From IMG/VR virus record IMGVR_UViG_3300020202_000100, positions 1-48,268 of that record: a DNA stretch of 48,268 bases, one strand, 5' to 3'. A program made the position numbers and the translations under genes. This document shows, one piece after another, positions 38,585 through 45,691 of the stretch. Source of the stretch: a virus. The first letter of the stretch is position 1. Each line of letters opens with the position of its first letter. A model generated the notes under the pieces. The model did no database searches. It was not told the DNA's origin and was given only the letters and a program-made list of their open reading frames with translations.

Positions 38585-38959
38585 ATGCGGGAGATAAAGT
38601 TTAGGGCGTGGAACAAGAATACTAAAACCATGATCGACTTGCAAAAGACAACGCCGCTAGCACTTCATCCTGATCTGGATTGCGATGGGATATTTATTCC
38701 GTTCCACGAAGATTGGCCGGTTATGCAATACACCGGCCTTCGGGATCGAACGGGAAAAGAGATTTACAATGGGGATATTTTGCTTCGGAAAGTTGACGAG
38801 AGATACGGGCCAGCAATGTTTAGAGTCGCAATGTCCAAGCGTGGCTTTTGGGCTGTTTACTCCGAATCAGGATTGGAGGGTTTACTTGGCGAGAACAATC
38901 AAGTTTGCGAAGTGATCGGAAACGTATTTGAACACCCTGAGCTATTAACCAAGGGATAA
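38585..38959 (+). CDS. YopX-family protein
   Basis: This 124-residue protein begins MREIKFRAWNK and has VMQYTGLRDRTGKEIYNGDIL (about 48-68), the two signature parts of phage YopX proteins, then an SH3-like beta end (VCEVIGNVFEHPELL). The family is widespread in phages with unknown role. The leader AAGAAAGAGGCGGGATTAT is shared with the gene before. Confidence 0.85.
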   Translation: MREIKFRAWNKNTKTMIDLQKTTPLALHPDLDCDGIFIPFHEDWPVMQYTGLRDRTGKEIYNGDILLRKVDERYGPAMFRVAMSKRGFWAVYSESGLEGLLGENNQVCEVIGNVFEHPELLTKG

Positions 38960-38967
38960 GGAGGGGT

Positions 38968-39153
38968 ATGAGCTACAACTGTAAGATTCACGTTTGTGAA
39001 GAATGTGAAAAAATATTCACGCAGGAAGAAGTTGAACACGAAGATCACCAAGAATTTGGGCATCCGTGCAAAATGCACCCAAGAAGTAAAAGGTCTTGGC
39101 GATGCGAGTCTTATCGTGAAGAGTTCTACCCCTCCCCGCGAAGGGAAGTGTGA
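38968..39153 (+). CDS. Hypothetical 61-residue Cys/His-rich protein
   Basis: MSYNCKIHVCEECEKIFTQEEVEHEDHQEFGHPCKMHP has several Cys and His residues able to bind zinc. AAGGAGGGGT precedes the ATG. The end nearly abuts the next ATG. Function unknown. Confidence 0.55.
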   Translation: MSYNCKIHVCEECEKIFTQEEVEHEDHQEFGHPCKMHPRSKRSWRCESYREEFYPSPRREV

Positions 39154-39154
39154 A

Positions 39155-39325
39155 ATGGTTTTAATGGTTGATCTAAGTTGTCCTGCACCAAGAAAGGCTT
39201 ACTGTATCCAGTGCCTTTCCCCGCTGTCAAAGCGTCGCGCCGTTAAGGTGCTTCTGAAGCTTGGCAAGTATGAGCTGGTGCGGCGGGAGAAGAAGATGGT
39301 TATGTATTGTAAGAGGTGTGGGTAA
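39155..39325 (+). CDS. Small zinc-binding protein, 56 residues
   Basis: The ATG lies one base after the previous stop. The product has CPAPRKAYCIQCLSP and a terminal MYCKRCG, enough Cys for one zinc ribbon. A longer frame runs back through the neighbour without a site. Function unknown. Confidence 0.5.
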   Translation: MVLMVDLSCPAPRKAYCIQCLSPLSKRRAVKVLLKLGKYELVRREKKMVMYCKRCG

Positions 39326-39331
39326 GAGATT

Positions 39332-39464
39332 TGTGGTTGGTGCGGCGTGGAAGCGTAAGACACGCTATCAAAGCGGCTAGGCAGTCATGGCCGTGGAGAG
39401 AGCAGGACAGGAAGCCTGCGTAAGAAAAAACTTTAGCTGGGGTCGCGTCCGGCCACCAACCGCA
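39332..39464 (+). ncRNA. Candidate structured small RNA
   Basis: An 11-bp closing stem joins TGTGGTTGGTG (39332-39342) and CACCAACCGCA (39454-39464), with one G-U pair. Inside are GCGTG/CACGC, CGGCTA/TGGCCG and GCAGG/CCTGC hairpins, giving a multi-branched fold. The region contains no accepted gene and is more GC-rich than the small genes around it. No known family was matched, and there is no terminator T run, so it may be cut from the long transcript. Confidence 0.5.
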
Positions 39465-39484
39465 GTTAACCGAGGGAAGGCGGA

Positions 39485-39730
39485 ATGAAACACGAAATTA
39501 AATGTATGCCAGAATATTTTAAAGCCTTGTGGTGTGGCGACAAGACTTTCGAGATACGGAAGAACGACAGAAACTATCGAGAAAGAGACGAGGTTGTGAT
39601 TCAGGAGTTTGACGGTTGCAAATATACGGGCAGAGAAATTGGCGGCTTTATCACCTATTTGACAGATTATCTACAAATCGCTGGATATGTTGTGTTCAGT
39701 TTCAGGGAATCGTATCGGCGTGAGCAGTAA
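39485..39730 (+). CDS. DUF3850 (ASCH-like) protein
   Basis: This 81-residue protein matches the phage DUF3850 pattern: MKHEIKCMPEYFKALWCGDKTFEIRKNDRNY, then GDEV-like RERDEVVIQEFD and YTGREIGGFITYL. ASCH/PUA-like domains bind RNA or modified nucleobases. GAGGGAAGGCGGA precedes the ATG, just after the candidate RNA. Confidence 0.8.
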   Translation: MKHEIKCMPEYFKALWCGDKTFEIRKNDRNYRERDEVVIQEFDGCKYTGREIGGFITYLTDYLQIAGYVVFSFRESYRREQ

Positions 39731-39746
39731 AGGATTGCGAGGGCGG

Positions 39747-40043
39747 ATGAGCGAAATCGAAGAGTGGAAAAAGGAAGCTGGAGAGATCCCGGAGGAAACC
39801 TGCCCACAGATCGATAAGTGTATTAAGCATCTGAACTGGGCTCAGAAGTGGTTAAGGGACATTGACGCTCAATTATCTAAGGACATTCGCTGGGAGCTTG
39901 AATACTGTGAAGATGAGCTGGAGAAAATCAGAAAAGCAAATTCTCAGCTCCGTGATCTGGGTGTTTTCTGGTACGAGAAAGCCAAAGAATTGGCCGAGCG
40001 GTTAGAAAAGCAAATGCCTGTTGAGCAACCAATAAGCCCTTAA
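39747..40043 (+). CDS. Hypothetical 98-residue helical protein
   Basis: The ATG is preceded by GAGGGCGG. The product MSEIEEWKKEAGEIPEETCPQIDKCIKHLNW... is helical with coiled-coil-like SQLRDLGVFWYEKAKELAERLEKQ. A longer frame begins inside DUF3850. Function unknown. Confidence 0.55.
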   Translation: MSEIEEWKKEAGEIPEETCPQIDKCIKHLNWAQKWLRDIDAQLSKDIRWELEYCEDELEKIRKANSQLRDLGVFWYEKAKELAERLEKQMPVEQPISP

Positions 40044-40069
40044 CCACCGCGCCGCGATAAGGAGGGGCA

Positions 40070-40315
40070 GTGAAGCTAACGATTGAACTGAAGGACGACA
40101 AGTTTGAATTTAACTGGAACATTGGCGAAGAAAAACAAGGCGGCCAATGCCCCATGAATGTTTCAACGATGAAACTGTTCGTGAATTTATGCGATAACTT
40201 GCACGCATTCATGCTAAATGATCTGAACGAAAAAATCCGAAATATCGGAGCGCGGGCTTGGGTTGAGACTCACCTTGATGATTATAAGGACATGCTGAAG
40301 AAAACAAAGTCGTAA
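40070..40315 (+). CDS. Hypothetical 81-residue protein
   Basis: GTG start with AAGGAGGGGCA upstream. The product starts as beta strands (MKLTIELKDDKFEFNWNIGEEKQGG) and continues helical. It has an NVSTMKLFVNLCDNLHAFML helix. No family recognised. Confidence 0.5.
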   Translation: MKLTIELKDDKFEFNWNIGEEKQGGQCPMNVSTMKLFVNLCDNLHAFMLNDLNEKIRNIGARAWVETHLDDYKDMLKKTKS

Positions 40316-40341
40316 CAACCCCCGCAGCGTGAGAGGAAGAG

Positions 40342-40695
40342 ATGAAGTGTCCGTTTTGTGGAAAAGAAGCGCTTTGGACTGAAAATAAGGCAATCTATGG
40401 CCGGAATTATGGCAAGTCATACATGGCTTATTTGTGCTCTCCCTGCGATGCCTATGTTGGATGTCATGAAAACACAAAACGGCCATTAGGGACGATGGCC
40501 AACCGTGAGCTTCGAGAGTGGCGTAGGAAAGCTCACGCAGCAATCGATCCCCTTTGGAAATCTGGGAAGCTAAAACGCGGCCATGTTTACGCGAAATTGA
40601 AAGACTTGCTAGGAACAGAAATTCACGTTGGCGAATCAGACGCTGAAATGTGCAGAAAGATTATCGAGGCAGTGAAGTCGATTAGTTGCCAATAA
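40342..40695 (+). CDS. DUF3268-type zinc-finger protein
   Basis: This 117-residue protein has CPFCGKEALWT and LCSPCDAYVGCHENTKRPLGTMANRELREWRRKAH, the signature of the phage zinc-finger DUF3268 family. The C-terminal part is helical and basic. GAGAGGAAGAG precedes the ATG. Its role in phage biology is unknown. Confidence 0.85.
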   Translation: MKCPFCGKEALWTENKAIYGRNYGKSYMAYLCSPCDAYVGCHENTKRPLGTMANRELREWRRKAHAAIDPLWKSGKLKRGHVYAKLKDLLGTEIHVGESDAEMCRKIIEAVKSISCQ

Positions 40696-40724
40696 CAAAG
40701 GAGTCCTATGAGGGAGTGGAAGAG

Positions 40725-41111
40725 ATGGGATCGATGAAAGAAGACTATGACCGGCGTAATGTTGACAGAGAAGAAGCGGAAATGGATTGGTGGGATCAGA
40801 TGAGAGAAGAACAAATGAATGATTGGGAGCAAGAGGCAAGAGCTGGAATCTATGCAATCTTTGAAAGGCATGGTTGTATTGTCGGAGTACCCTACCGAAG
40901 CATCACGACTGAGATTCTTATTTTCTTAAAACATTGTTACGCCAAGGGTGAAGCCGCAGGAAAGATTAAGGGGCTTGAGCGGGGCGCTGAGATCACCATA
41001 GATCATCCCTACATGACTGATCCATGCCATGAACCGTGCGATATTTGCGAAACAGTTGTTAGGTATCACGCCGCCCTACGCAAAGAAGCCGAGGCGGTTA
41101 GGGAGGGATGA
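40725..41111 (+). CDS. Hypothetical acidic protein with CxxC end
   Basis: From ATG 40725 the product has 128 residues: an acidic, Trp-rich start (MGSMKEDYDRRNVDREEAEMDWWDQM), then helices, and CHEPCDICETVV. A nine-codon frame (40708-40737, MREWKRWDR) lies upstream with AAAGGAG and its TGA overlaps the internal ATG 40734. This may couple translation. Function unknown. Confidence 0.5.
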   Translation: MGSMKEDYDRRNVDREEAEMDWWDQMREEQMNDWEQEARAGIYAIFERHGCIVGVPYRSITTEILIFLKHCYAKGEAAGKIKGLERGAEITIDHPYMTDPCHEPCDICETVVRYHAALRKEAEAVREG

Positions 41112-41266
41112 TGCAGAAAGTGACGGCGATGTTGTGGCTAAAGGTGTCCAGAAAACTTTGTCCTAATATCCCTTTGGCTGTTTTGCTTTCAATTTGGAAC
41201 CACATGCTGATGTTAGATAAGCGAATGAAACGAGAGAAGCGGCGGGAGCATAATGAGAAAAGTTAA
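41108..41266 (+). CDS. Hypothetical 52-residue protein with apolar segment
   Basis: MMQKVTAMLWLKVSRKLCPNIPLAVLLSIWNHMLMLDKRMKREKRREH: a moderately hydrophobic helix (about residues 19-37) and a very basic tail. GGGAGGG precedes the ATG. It overlaps the gene before and the next gene. Possibly a membrane peptide; function unknown. Confidence 0.45.
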   Translation: MMQKVTAMLWLKVSRKLCPNIPLAVLLSIWNHMLMLDKRMKREKRREHNEKS

Positions 41267-41465
41267 GATCCCTCTTTCAAAGGTAAAGGAATGGGTAAAC
41301 TCACCTTCTGGAGTCAGTCTTGTGATCCCCGTTCTTGTAAATTGGCCGGAGCTGCAACTAACAGAAGAACAGAGACTAGAAAACGCTATTGCGCTTGTCA
41401 ATGGAGAGCGTGAGCCGCATGAAGATAATGCGCTGTTTGAGGTTGAGATTGATAGCCGCAGTTAA
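41253..41465 (+). CDS. Hypothetical 70-residue protein
   Basis: MRKVKIPLSKVKEWVNSPSGVSLVIPVLVNWPELQL is followed by an acidic end. GCGGGAGCATA precedes the ATG. It looks like a small mixed domain; no family recognised. Confidence 0.5.
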   Translation: MRKVKIPLSKVKEWVNSPSGVSLVIPVLVNWPELQLTEEQRLENAIALVNGEREPHEDNALFEVEIDSRS

Positions 41466-41482
41466 ACGGGACGGAGGGCGGG

Positions 41483-41995
41483 ATGGAAGATAACGAGAAG
41501 ATTGCGAGAGAAATTGTTTATAGCGCAAACAGGAAAACTCCATGCAGCGGTGAATACTTTCAAGGCATAACAAGCACTTTAATAAGAGAAATTCATCAAG
41601 CCTTGGACGCCAAAGACGCGCAGCTACACGAGGCTTGGAGAACTGGAAAAGATTTCGCAAGACAATGCGACAGATACGCGCAGAAGATCAAAGAACTCGA
41701 ACAAGCTTTGACTGGCAGAACCGTATCGTGTGAGAACTGTAATCAGATGGGGCGGCAGGTTGCCGACCTGACTGCGAAGCTTGAGAGCGTCATGGCGGGA
41801 AACGAGTTCGCGCATGGAGTTAAAAATAAGCGGATTGATGAATTGGAAGCGAAGCTTGAGGCAGCACGGGAGGCTATAGAGAGGTGGAACAGCATTTACC
41901 ATTTAGGAATTAAATGCAATTCGCTTCCTGATCCTGACTGTGAATACTGCAAGGTTCTCTCCCACCTCTCCAAAGGAGGCGAGGATGCGGCTTGA
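41483..41995 (+). CDS. Coiled-coil protein with central zinc pair
   Basis: This 170-residue protein has long charged helices (about 25-75 and 90-145) around CENCNQMG and a final CEYCKVL, so Cys pairs may bind zinc. GGAGGGCGGG precedes the ATG. It overlaps the next gene by 11 bases. Function unknown. Confidence 0.55.
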   Translation: MEDNEKIAREIVYSANRKTPCSGEYFQGITSTLIREIHQALDAKDAQLHEAWRTGKDFARQCDRYAQKIKELEQALTGRTVSCENCNQMGRQVADLTAKLESVMAGNEFAHGVKNKRIDELEAKLEAAREAIERWNSIYHLGIKCNSLPDPDCEYCKVLSHLSKGGEDAA

Positions 41996-42374
41996 AGAAC
42001 AGGTTGTGAGTTTGGAGTTGGCGAAGCGCCTGAAAGAGCTTGGAGTAAAGCAAGAGAGCCATTTTGAATGGGAATACAACCCCGAAAAAGGCAGAGAATG
42101 GGAGCATCGCCTTTTACAGCCGCATGATGACAGATATAAATTTCATCAACATTGCGCCGCCTTCACCGTCGCTGAGCTGGGCGAACTGCTTCCGTATGAA
42201 CCAAATCACAAATATTTTTCCACTAATAATGGAACAAAAGAAAGATGGATTTGTTGGGAATGGGTCGGGGGCTATCAACATCATTATGAAGATACAACTG
42301 GTTCTGACACCGAAGCCGACGCACGCGCAAAGATGTTAATCCATTTGATTGAGAATGGGATAGTCAAGCCATGA
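41985..42374 (+). CDS. Common phage protein, Trp/Tyr-rich C-terminus
   Basis: From ATG 41985 (AAAGGAGGCGAGG upstream) the product has 129 residues. The middle carries TVAELGELLP followed by a WICWEWVGGYQHHYEDTTGSDTEADARAKMLIHL tail, a layout seen in many uncharacterised phage proteins. An earlier frame start lies inside the neighbour. Function unknown. Confidence 0.6.
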   Translation: MRLEEQVVSLELAKRLKELGVKQESHFEWEYNPEKGREWEHRLLQPHDDRYKFHQHCAAFTVAELGELLPYEPNHKYFSTNNGTKERWICWEWVGGYQHHYEDTTGSDTEADARAKMLIHLIENGIVKP

Positions 42375-42547
42375 AGCGTAAACGATTGATTAAGGCGTGG
42401 GTTGTTTTTAATGCCGATGACTCTATCAAAGGTATTTACCCAAGCTTTTACGATGCTGAGTCTTCATTTTGTGAAAAGCCATGCTGCAACCAAAAACTTG
42501 AGCCAGTTTGCATTATGATCACCCTGCCAGCGAGGAGGAAGAAATGA
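42371..42547 (+). CDS. Hypothetical 58-residue protein
   Basis: MKRKRLIKAWVVFNADDSIKGIYPSFYDAESSFC, with a CEKPCC cluster and basic end. Overlaps both neighbours by 4 bases (ATGA). Function unknown. Confidence 0.5.
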   Translation: MKRKRLIKAWVVFNADDSIKGIYPSFYDAESSFCEKPCCNQKLEPVCIMITLPARRKK

Positions 42548-42678
42548 CAACTTGCCCTATCTGTGCGCCTAAGAAAAAGATCGAGAAGCTTGAATACATG
42601 TCTAAGACTCTTAACGATCTGCCAGTAATTATAGACAAAATCAACGAACTGATTGACAACCTGAACGCCGGAAGTTGA
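42544..42678 (+). CDS. Small CxxC protein, 44 residues
   Basis: MTTCPICAPKKKIEKLEYMSKTL has one CxxC pair, then a short helix. GAGGAGGAAG precedes the ATG. Function unknown. Confidence 0.45.
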   Translation: MTTCPICAPKKKIEKLEYMSKTLNDLPVIIDKINELIDNLNAGS

Positions 42679-42682
42679 CAAC

Positions 42683-42766
42683 ATGCAGCCTTGCCGAAGA
42701 TGCAGAAAGTCCGTGGAGGTAGCGTTTGGATACTGTGATAAGTGCTTGGACGAACTGAAGAACTAA
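42683..42766 (+). CDS. 27-residue zinc-ribbon peptide
   Basis: MQPCRRCRKSVEVAFGYCDKC, then LDELKN. Two CxxC pairs are enough for one zinc ribbon, so it may be a minimal zinc knuckle. Start has a weak ribosome site; moderate belief only. Confidence 0.4.
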   Translation: MQPCRRCRKSVEVAFGYCDKCLDELKN

Positions 42767-42786
42767 ACACAAAGGAGCCGCTTATT

Positions 42787-43158
42787 GTGACTAAACCAAC
42801 ATATAACTTAGGTGACTTAATCGACAAACTATCCATCTTAACAAGAAAGATTTATTTCGGCGATGAGGACTCAATAAGTGAGCATCGGTTTTTAGAGCAA
42901 GGGCTTAAGTCGTATGGGATCAATGGGAAGCTGGTCACGAACGTCATGAGGATCATGCAGATCAACGCAGAGATTTGGAACCTTGAGAATGAAATTAGGA
43001 ACGGCGGAGAGTCGAAGTTTTCGCCGACGGAGATCGGGATGAGGGCGATTAAGATTAGGGATCTCAATAGAAAGCGCATTGATTACAAGAATAAGCTCAC
43101 GGATTTGCATCGACATGGATATAGAGAGAACAAAGTTAATCATAGGTCGGAGAAATAA
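42787..43158 (+). CDS. DUF6165-like protein at the head of the cassette
   Basis: This 123-residue protein starts at GTG 42787, eight bases after AAAGGAG. The pattern LGDLIDKLSILTRKIYFGDE (near residues 8-27) and the later INAEIWNLENEIRNGG, IRDLNRKRIDYKNKL resemble DUF6165-type helical proteins often near glycosyltransferases and other sugar genes. Its stop overlaps the next gene's ATG by one base, so it belongs to the cassette. The function is unknown and the family match is by eye. Confidence 0.5.
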   Translation: MTKPTYNLGDLIDKLSILTRKIYFGDEDSISEHRFLEQGLKSYGINGKLVTNVMRIMQINAEIWNLENEIRNGGESKFSPTEIGMRAIKIRDLNRKRIDYKNKLTDLHRHGYRENKVNHRSEK

Positions 43159-43781
43159 TGGACTGGACGCCTGAGTTACTAAAGGATTACGAAGCGAATC
43201 TTTCCCTGCTCTTTGAGGAAGGAAAGATCAACTGCCCTCTTCATCTTTGCGGGGGCAATGAGACTGAGTTGATTGAGATATTTAAGGGTGTGAAGGAGAC
43301 GGACTATGTGTTTAGTACGCACCGGGCGCACTACCACTATTTATTAAAGGGCGGCGATCCGCAGCGGTTACTTGATGAGATTCTTGGAAAGGAGTCGGGG
43401 GTGTGTCAGGGAAAGGGGCGATCGATGCATATCTATGATCCTGAGCTTAGGTTTTATTCCTCGGCGATTGTCTCGGGCGTCTCCCCCATCGCTGCCGGCG
43501 TGGCCTTGAATATCAAGAAGAGAGGGCTGAGCGAGCACGTCTGGTGTTTTGTCGGAGACGGCGCGGAGGATCAGGGATCGTTTACGGAGGCCGTTAGGTT
43601 CGGAGCAGCCCGCGACCTTCCGCTCACCTTTATCGTTGAAGACAATGATTTATCAATTAACTCAACAAAAAAGCAGCGGTGGCATAACTATCAACCAATT
43701 AAAGGAAGGAACATAATCCGGTACAACTATGTCAGAACCTATCCCCATGTTGGCATTGGACGGCACATCACCATGTTCTAA
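43158..43781 (+). CDS. Thiamine-diphosphate E1-alpha-like subunit, minimal form
   Basis: This 207-residue protein has clear features of the alpha subunit of E1 dehydrogenases (pyruvate and acetoin type): HRAHYHYLLKGGDP (55-68), GKGRSMHIYDPE (85-96), and the thiamine diphosphate site GDGAEDQGS (133-141) ending in EDND (161-164, Asn163). E1 alpha proteins usually have about 320-360 residues. Here the C-terminal part is much shorter, yet it ends naturally (TYPHVGIGRHITMF). It would pair with the beta-like protein at 43922-44428 to form an active site. The substrate is unknown. It overlaps the upstream gene by one base and the zinc protein by 53. Confidence 0.85.
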   Translation: MDWTPELLKDYEANLSLLFEEGKINCPLHLCGGNETELIEIFKGVKETDYVFSTHRAHYHYLLKGGDPQRLLDEILGKESGVCQGKGRSMHIYDPELRFYSSAIVSGVSPIAAGVALNIKKRGLSEHVWCFVGDGAEDQGSFTEAVRFGAARDLPLTFIVEDNDLSINSTKKQRWHNYQPIKGRNIIRYNYVRTYPHVGIGRHITMF

Positions 43782-43974
43782 GCGTTGCTCGAAGTGCAAG
43801 AAAGATAAAGGGCTTGATGAGTTTCATAATCATACTCAGGCCAAGGACGGAAAGTATTGGTACTGCAAGGTCTGTAAGAACAGTGAGAATGACATCTACT
43901 TTATAAGGAGAAAGGTTGTCTATGCTATACAAAGAGTTGTTACATCAAGCAATGCTACGACTTGCTGGGGATGA
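43729..43974 (+). CDS. HNH-associated type zinc-knuckle protein
   Basis: This 81-residue protein contains CSKCKKDKGLDEFHNHTQ and YCKVCKN, the pattern that often precedes HNH nucleases, here with no HNH catalytic motif. It overlaps the alpha gene by 53 bases and the beta gene by about 53. Such long overlaps suggest joint translation, or a frame that is only partly real. Function unknown. Confidence 0.55.
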   Translation: MSEPIPMLALDGTSPCSKRCSKCKKDKGLDEFHNHTQAKDGKYWYCKVCKNSENDIYFIRRKVVYAIQRVVTSSNATTCWG

Positions 43975-44428
43975 GAGGGTTGTGTTTATCGGGCAGGGAC
44001 TTCTTGAGGATGAGGCTTTCTACGGAACGCTTAACGGGATTCCGAAGTCAAAGATGCTGGAGATGCCGTGCGCGGAGATCCTAAGTACGGGAGTGGCGAT
44101 TGGGCTTGCGCTTACGGGCTGGATTCCGGTGCTTTTGTTTCAGCGCATGGACTTTATGCTGCTTGCGGCGGATCAGTTGATTAATCATGCGGCGTTATTT
44201 CCCGAGATGAGCGGCGGGAAGATTAGGATTCCGATGATTATTCGGGCGTGCATCGGAAGCCGGGACATAAAGTTTGATGTCGGAAGGCAGCATCAAAAGG
44301 ATTTTTCTTCGCTGTTTGAGCCGTACATGGAGGTAACGCCTGCGATTTCTGAGGGTGCCTTTGAGATACCGGCCAAGATGAGAATGACGATTGAATGGAA
44401 GGACATGTATGGACAGCCTATTGATTGA
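43922..44428 (+). CDS. Thiamine-diphosphate E1-beta-like subunit, PYR domain only
   Basis: From ATG 43922 (AAGGAG upstream; a TTG at 43916 is also possible) the product has 168 residues. It matches the pyrimidine-binding half of E1 beta: MPCAEILSTGVAIGLALTGWIPV (48-70, with Glu52 for cofactor activation), AADQLINHA, SGGKIRIPMIIRA and RQHQKDFSS (122-130). The transketolase C-terminal domain, about 150 residues, is absent. Together with the alpha-like protein it makes a minimal two-piece enzyme. No E2 lipoyl acyltransferase is present. Overlaps the radical SAM gene by 20 bases. Confidence 0.82.
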   Translation: MLYKELLHQAMLRLAGDERVVFIGQGLLEDEAFYGTLNGIPKSKMLEMPCAEILSTGVAIGLALTGWIPVLLFQRMDFMLLAADQLINHAALFPEMSGGKIRIPMIIRACIGSRDIKFDVGRQHQKDFSSLFEPYMEVTPAISEGAFEIPAKMRMTIEWKDMYGQPID

Positions 44429-45485
44429 CAGCCATAAACTGCATCTTCATCCGGAGCGCGTCGCGCAGTGGTCGAGTGCCAGGACGATTGAGGATAAGTT
44501 GAGAGTGTTTCCGCTTTATGTGGAGGTCTCCCCTGTCGGGCATTGCAATCACAGGTGTACGTTCTGCGCGGTGGATTATATTGGGTATAAGCCGAGGTCT
44601 ATTGGCGAAGAGCAGATGAAGGAGTGCTTGTACTCAATGGCTAGAAACGGCGTGAAGTCAGTGATGTATGCCGGCGAGGGCGAGCCGCTGCTGCATAAGA
44701 GTATTACAAGGATTGTTAATGCGACAAAGGAGTACGGGATTGATGTGGCGTTTACCACAAACGGCGTCCTGATGAATGAGAGGTTTGTTGAGGAGTGCTT
44801 GCATAACGTCAGTTGGATTAAGGTGAGTTGTAATGCTGGAGATGCAAAAACGTATGCGGCGGTTCATAGGACGAAGGAGAAGGATTTCTTCGCGGTGATG
44901 AATAATATTAATTATGCGGCGGTCTGGAAGCAGGCAAATGATTTCGACGTTGCTCTTGGCGTTCAGGCGGTTGTCCTGCCGGAGAACATCCATACGATAG
45001 AGGATTTAGTTGTTGATGCCTCGATTAACGGAGCTGATTACGCGGTCTTGAAGCCGTACTCGCAGCACCACTCTTCGATTAATAAGTATGAGATTGATTA
45101 TAAGGAATGGGATGAGGTATTGGGAAGGATTGCCGAGACGCATACGAGTGAGAGCTTTCAAGTGATTTACCGCAGGACTTCGGCGCTGAAAAGTGAGGCT
45201 AATTATGGAAAATGCTACAGCACGCCGTTCATGTGGGCCTACATCATGGCGACCGGTGATGTGTATGCGTGCTCGGCCTACCTTCTCGATGAGAGGTTTA
45301 ATATAGGGAATATTAATGAGCAGTCCTTTGAGGCGATATGGCTCGGGGATAGGCGAAGAAAACTGATTGAGTACGTGGAAAATGAGCTGGATATTTCCGA
45401 GTGCCGGCTCAACTGCCGCATGGATAAGGTTAATGAGTATCAGTGGCAGATTAAACATCCGAAAGGACACGATAATTTTATATGA
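44409..45485 (+). CDS. Radical SAM protein with SPASM-like C-terminus (A)
   Basis: This 358-residue protein, counted from ATG 44409, has CNHRCTFC (Cys46, 50, 53), the iron-sulphur motif that cleaves S-adenosylmethionine, and the GEGEP motif (89-93). The C-terminal part reads YGKCYSTPFMWAYIM..., then VYACSAYLLDERFNIGNI...SFEAIW and ECRLNC, a SPASM-like set of Cys residues for extra clusters. Such enzymes modify peptides, sugars or cofactors by radical chemistry. It shares its C-terminal pattern with the protein at 45688-46833, so the two are paralogues. The overlapped start links it to the thiamine-type genes. Confidence 0.85.
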   Translation: MDSLLIDSHKLHLHPERVAQWSSARTIEDKLRVFPLYVEVSPVGHCNHRCTFCAVDYIGYKPRSIGEEQMKECLYSMARNGVKSVMYAGEGEPLLHKSITRIVNATKEYGIDVAFTTNGVLMNERFVEECLHNVSWIKVSCNAGDAKTYAAVHRTKEKDFFAVMNNINYAAVWKQANDFDVALGVQAVVLPENIHTIEDLVVDASINGADYAVLKPYSQHHSSINKYEIDYKEWDEVLGRIAETHTSESFQVIYRRTSALKSEANYGKCYSTPFMWAYIMATGDVYACSAYLLDERFNIGNINEQSFEAIWLGDRRRKLIEYVENELDISECRLNCRMDKVNEYQWQIKHPKGHDNFI

Positions 45486-45691
45486 CCATCTGTCAGTTGC
45501 TCACGCTTCTTTACAAAAGATCGGTAATCGATCAAAGAGAAGAAGATGCGGGCATGTTGGAGAGTTGCTACATCATGGCCAAGAAGATGAATAAGAGACT
45601 TTCGGAGTACGCCGGTCTTGAAATTTCCCCAAAAGAAGTTGAAGAAGTTTGGCTTAACGAATTAAGGGTTACAGCAGAAAGGAACAAATGA
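45482..45691 (+). CDS. Small protein between two radical SAM genes
   Basis: MTICQLLTLLYKRSVIDQREEDAGML is followed by KMNKRLSEYAGLEISPKEVEEVWLNELR: a 69-residue helical protein. The gene overlaps its neighbours by 4 bases on both sides. It might be a partner or a peptide substrate, but no motif shows this. Confidence 0.5.
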   Translation: MTICQLLTLLYKRSVIDQREEDAGMLESCYIMAKKMNKRLSEYAGLEISPKEVEEVWLNELRVTAERNK

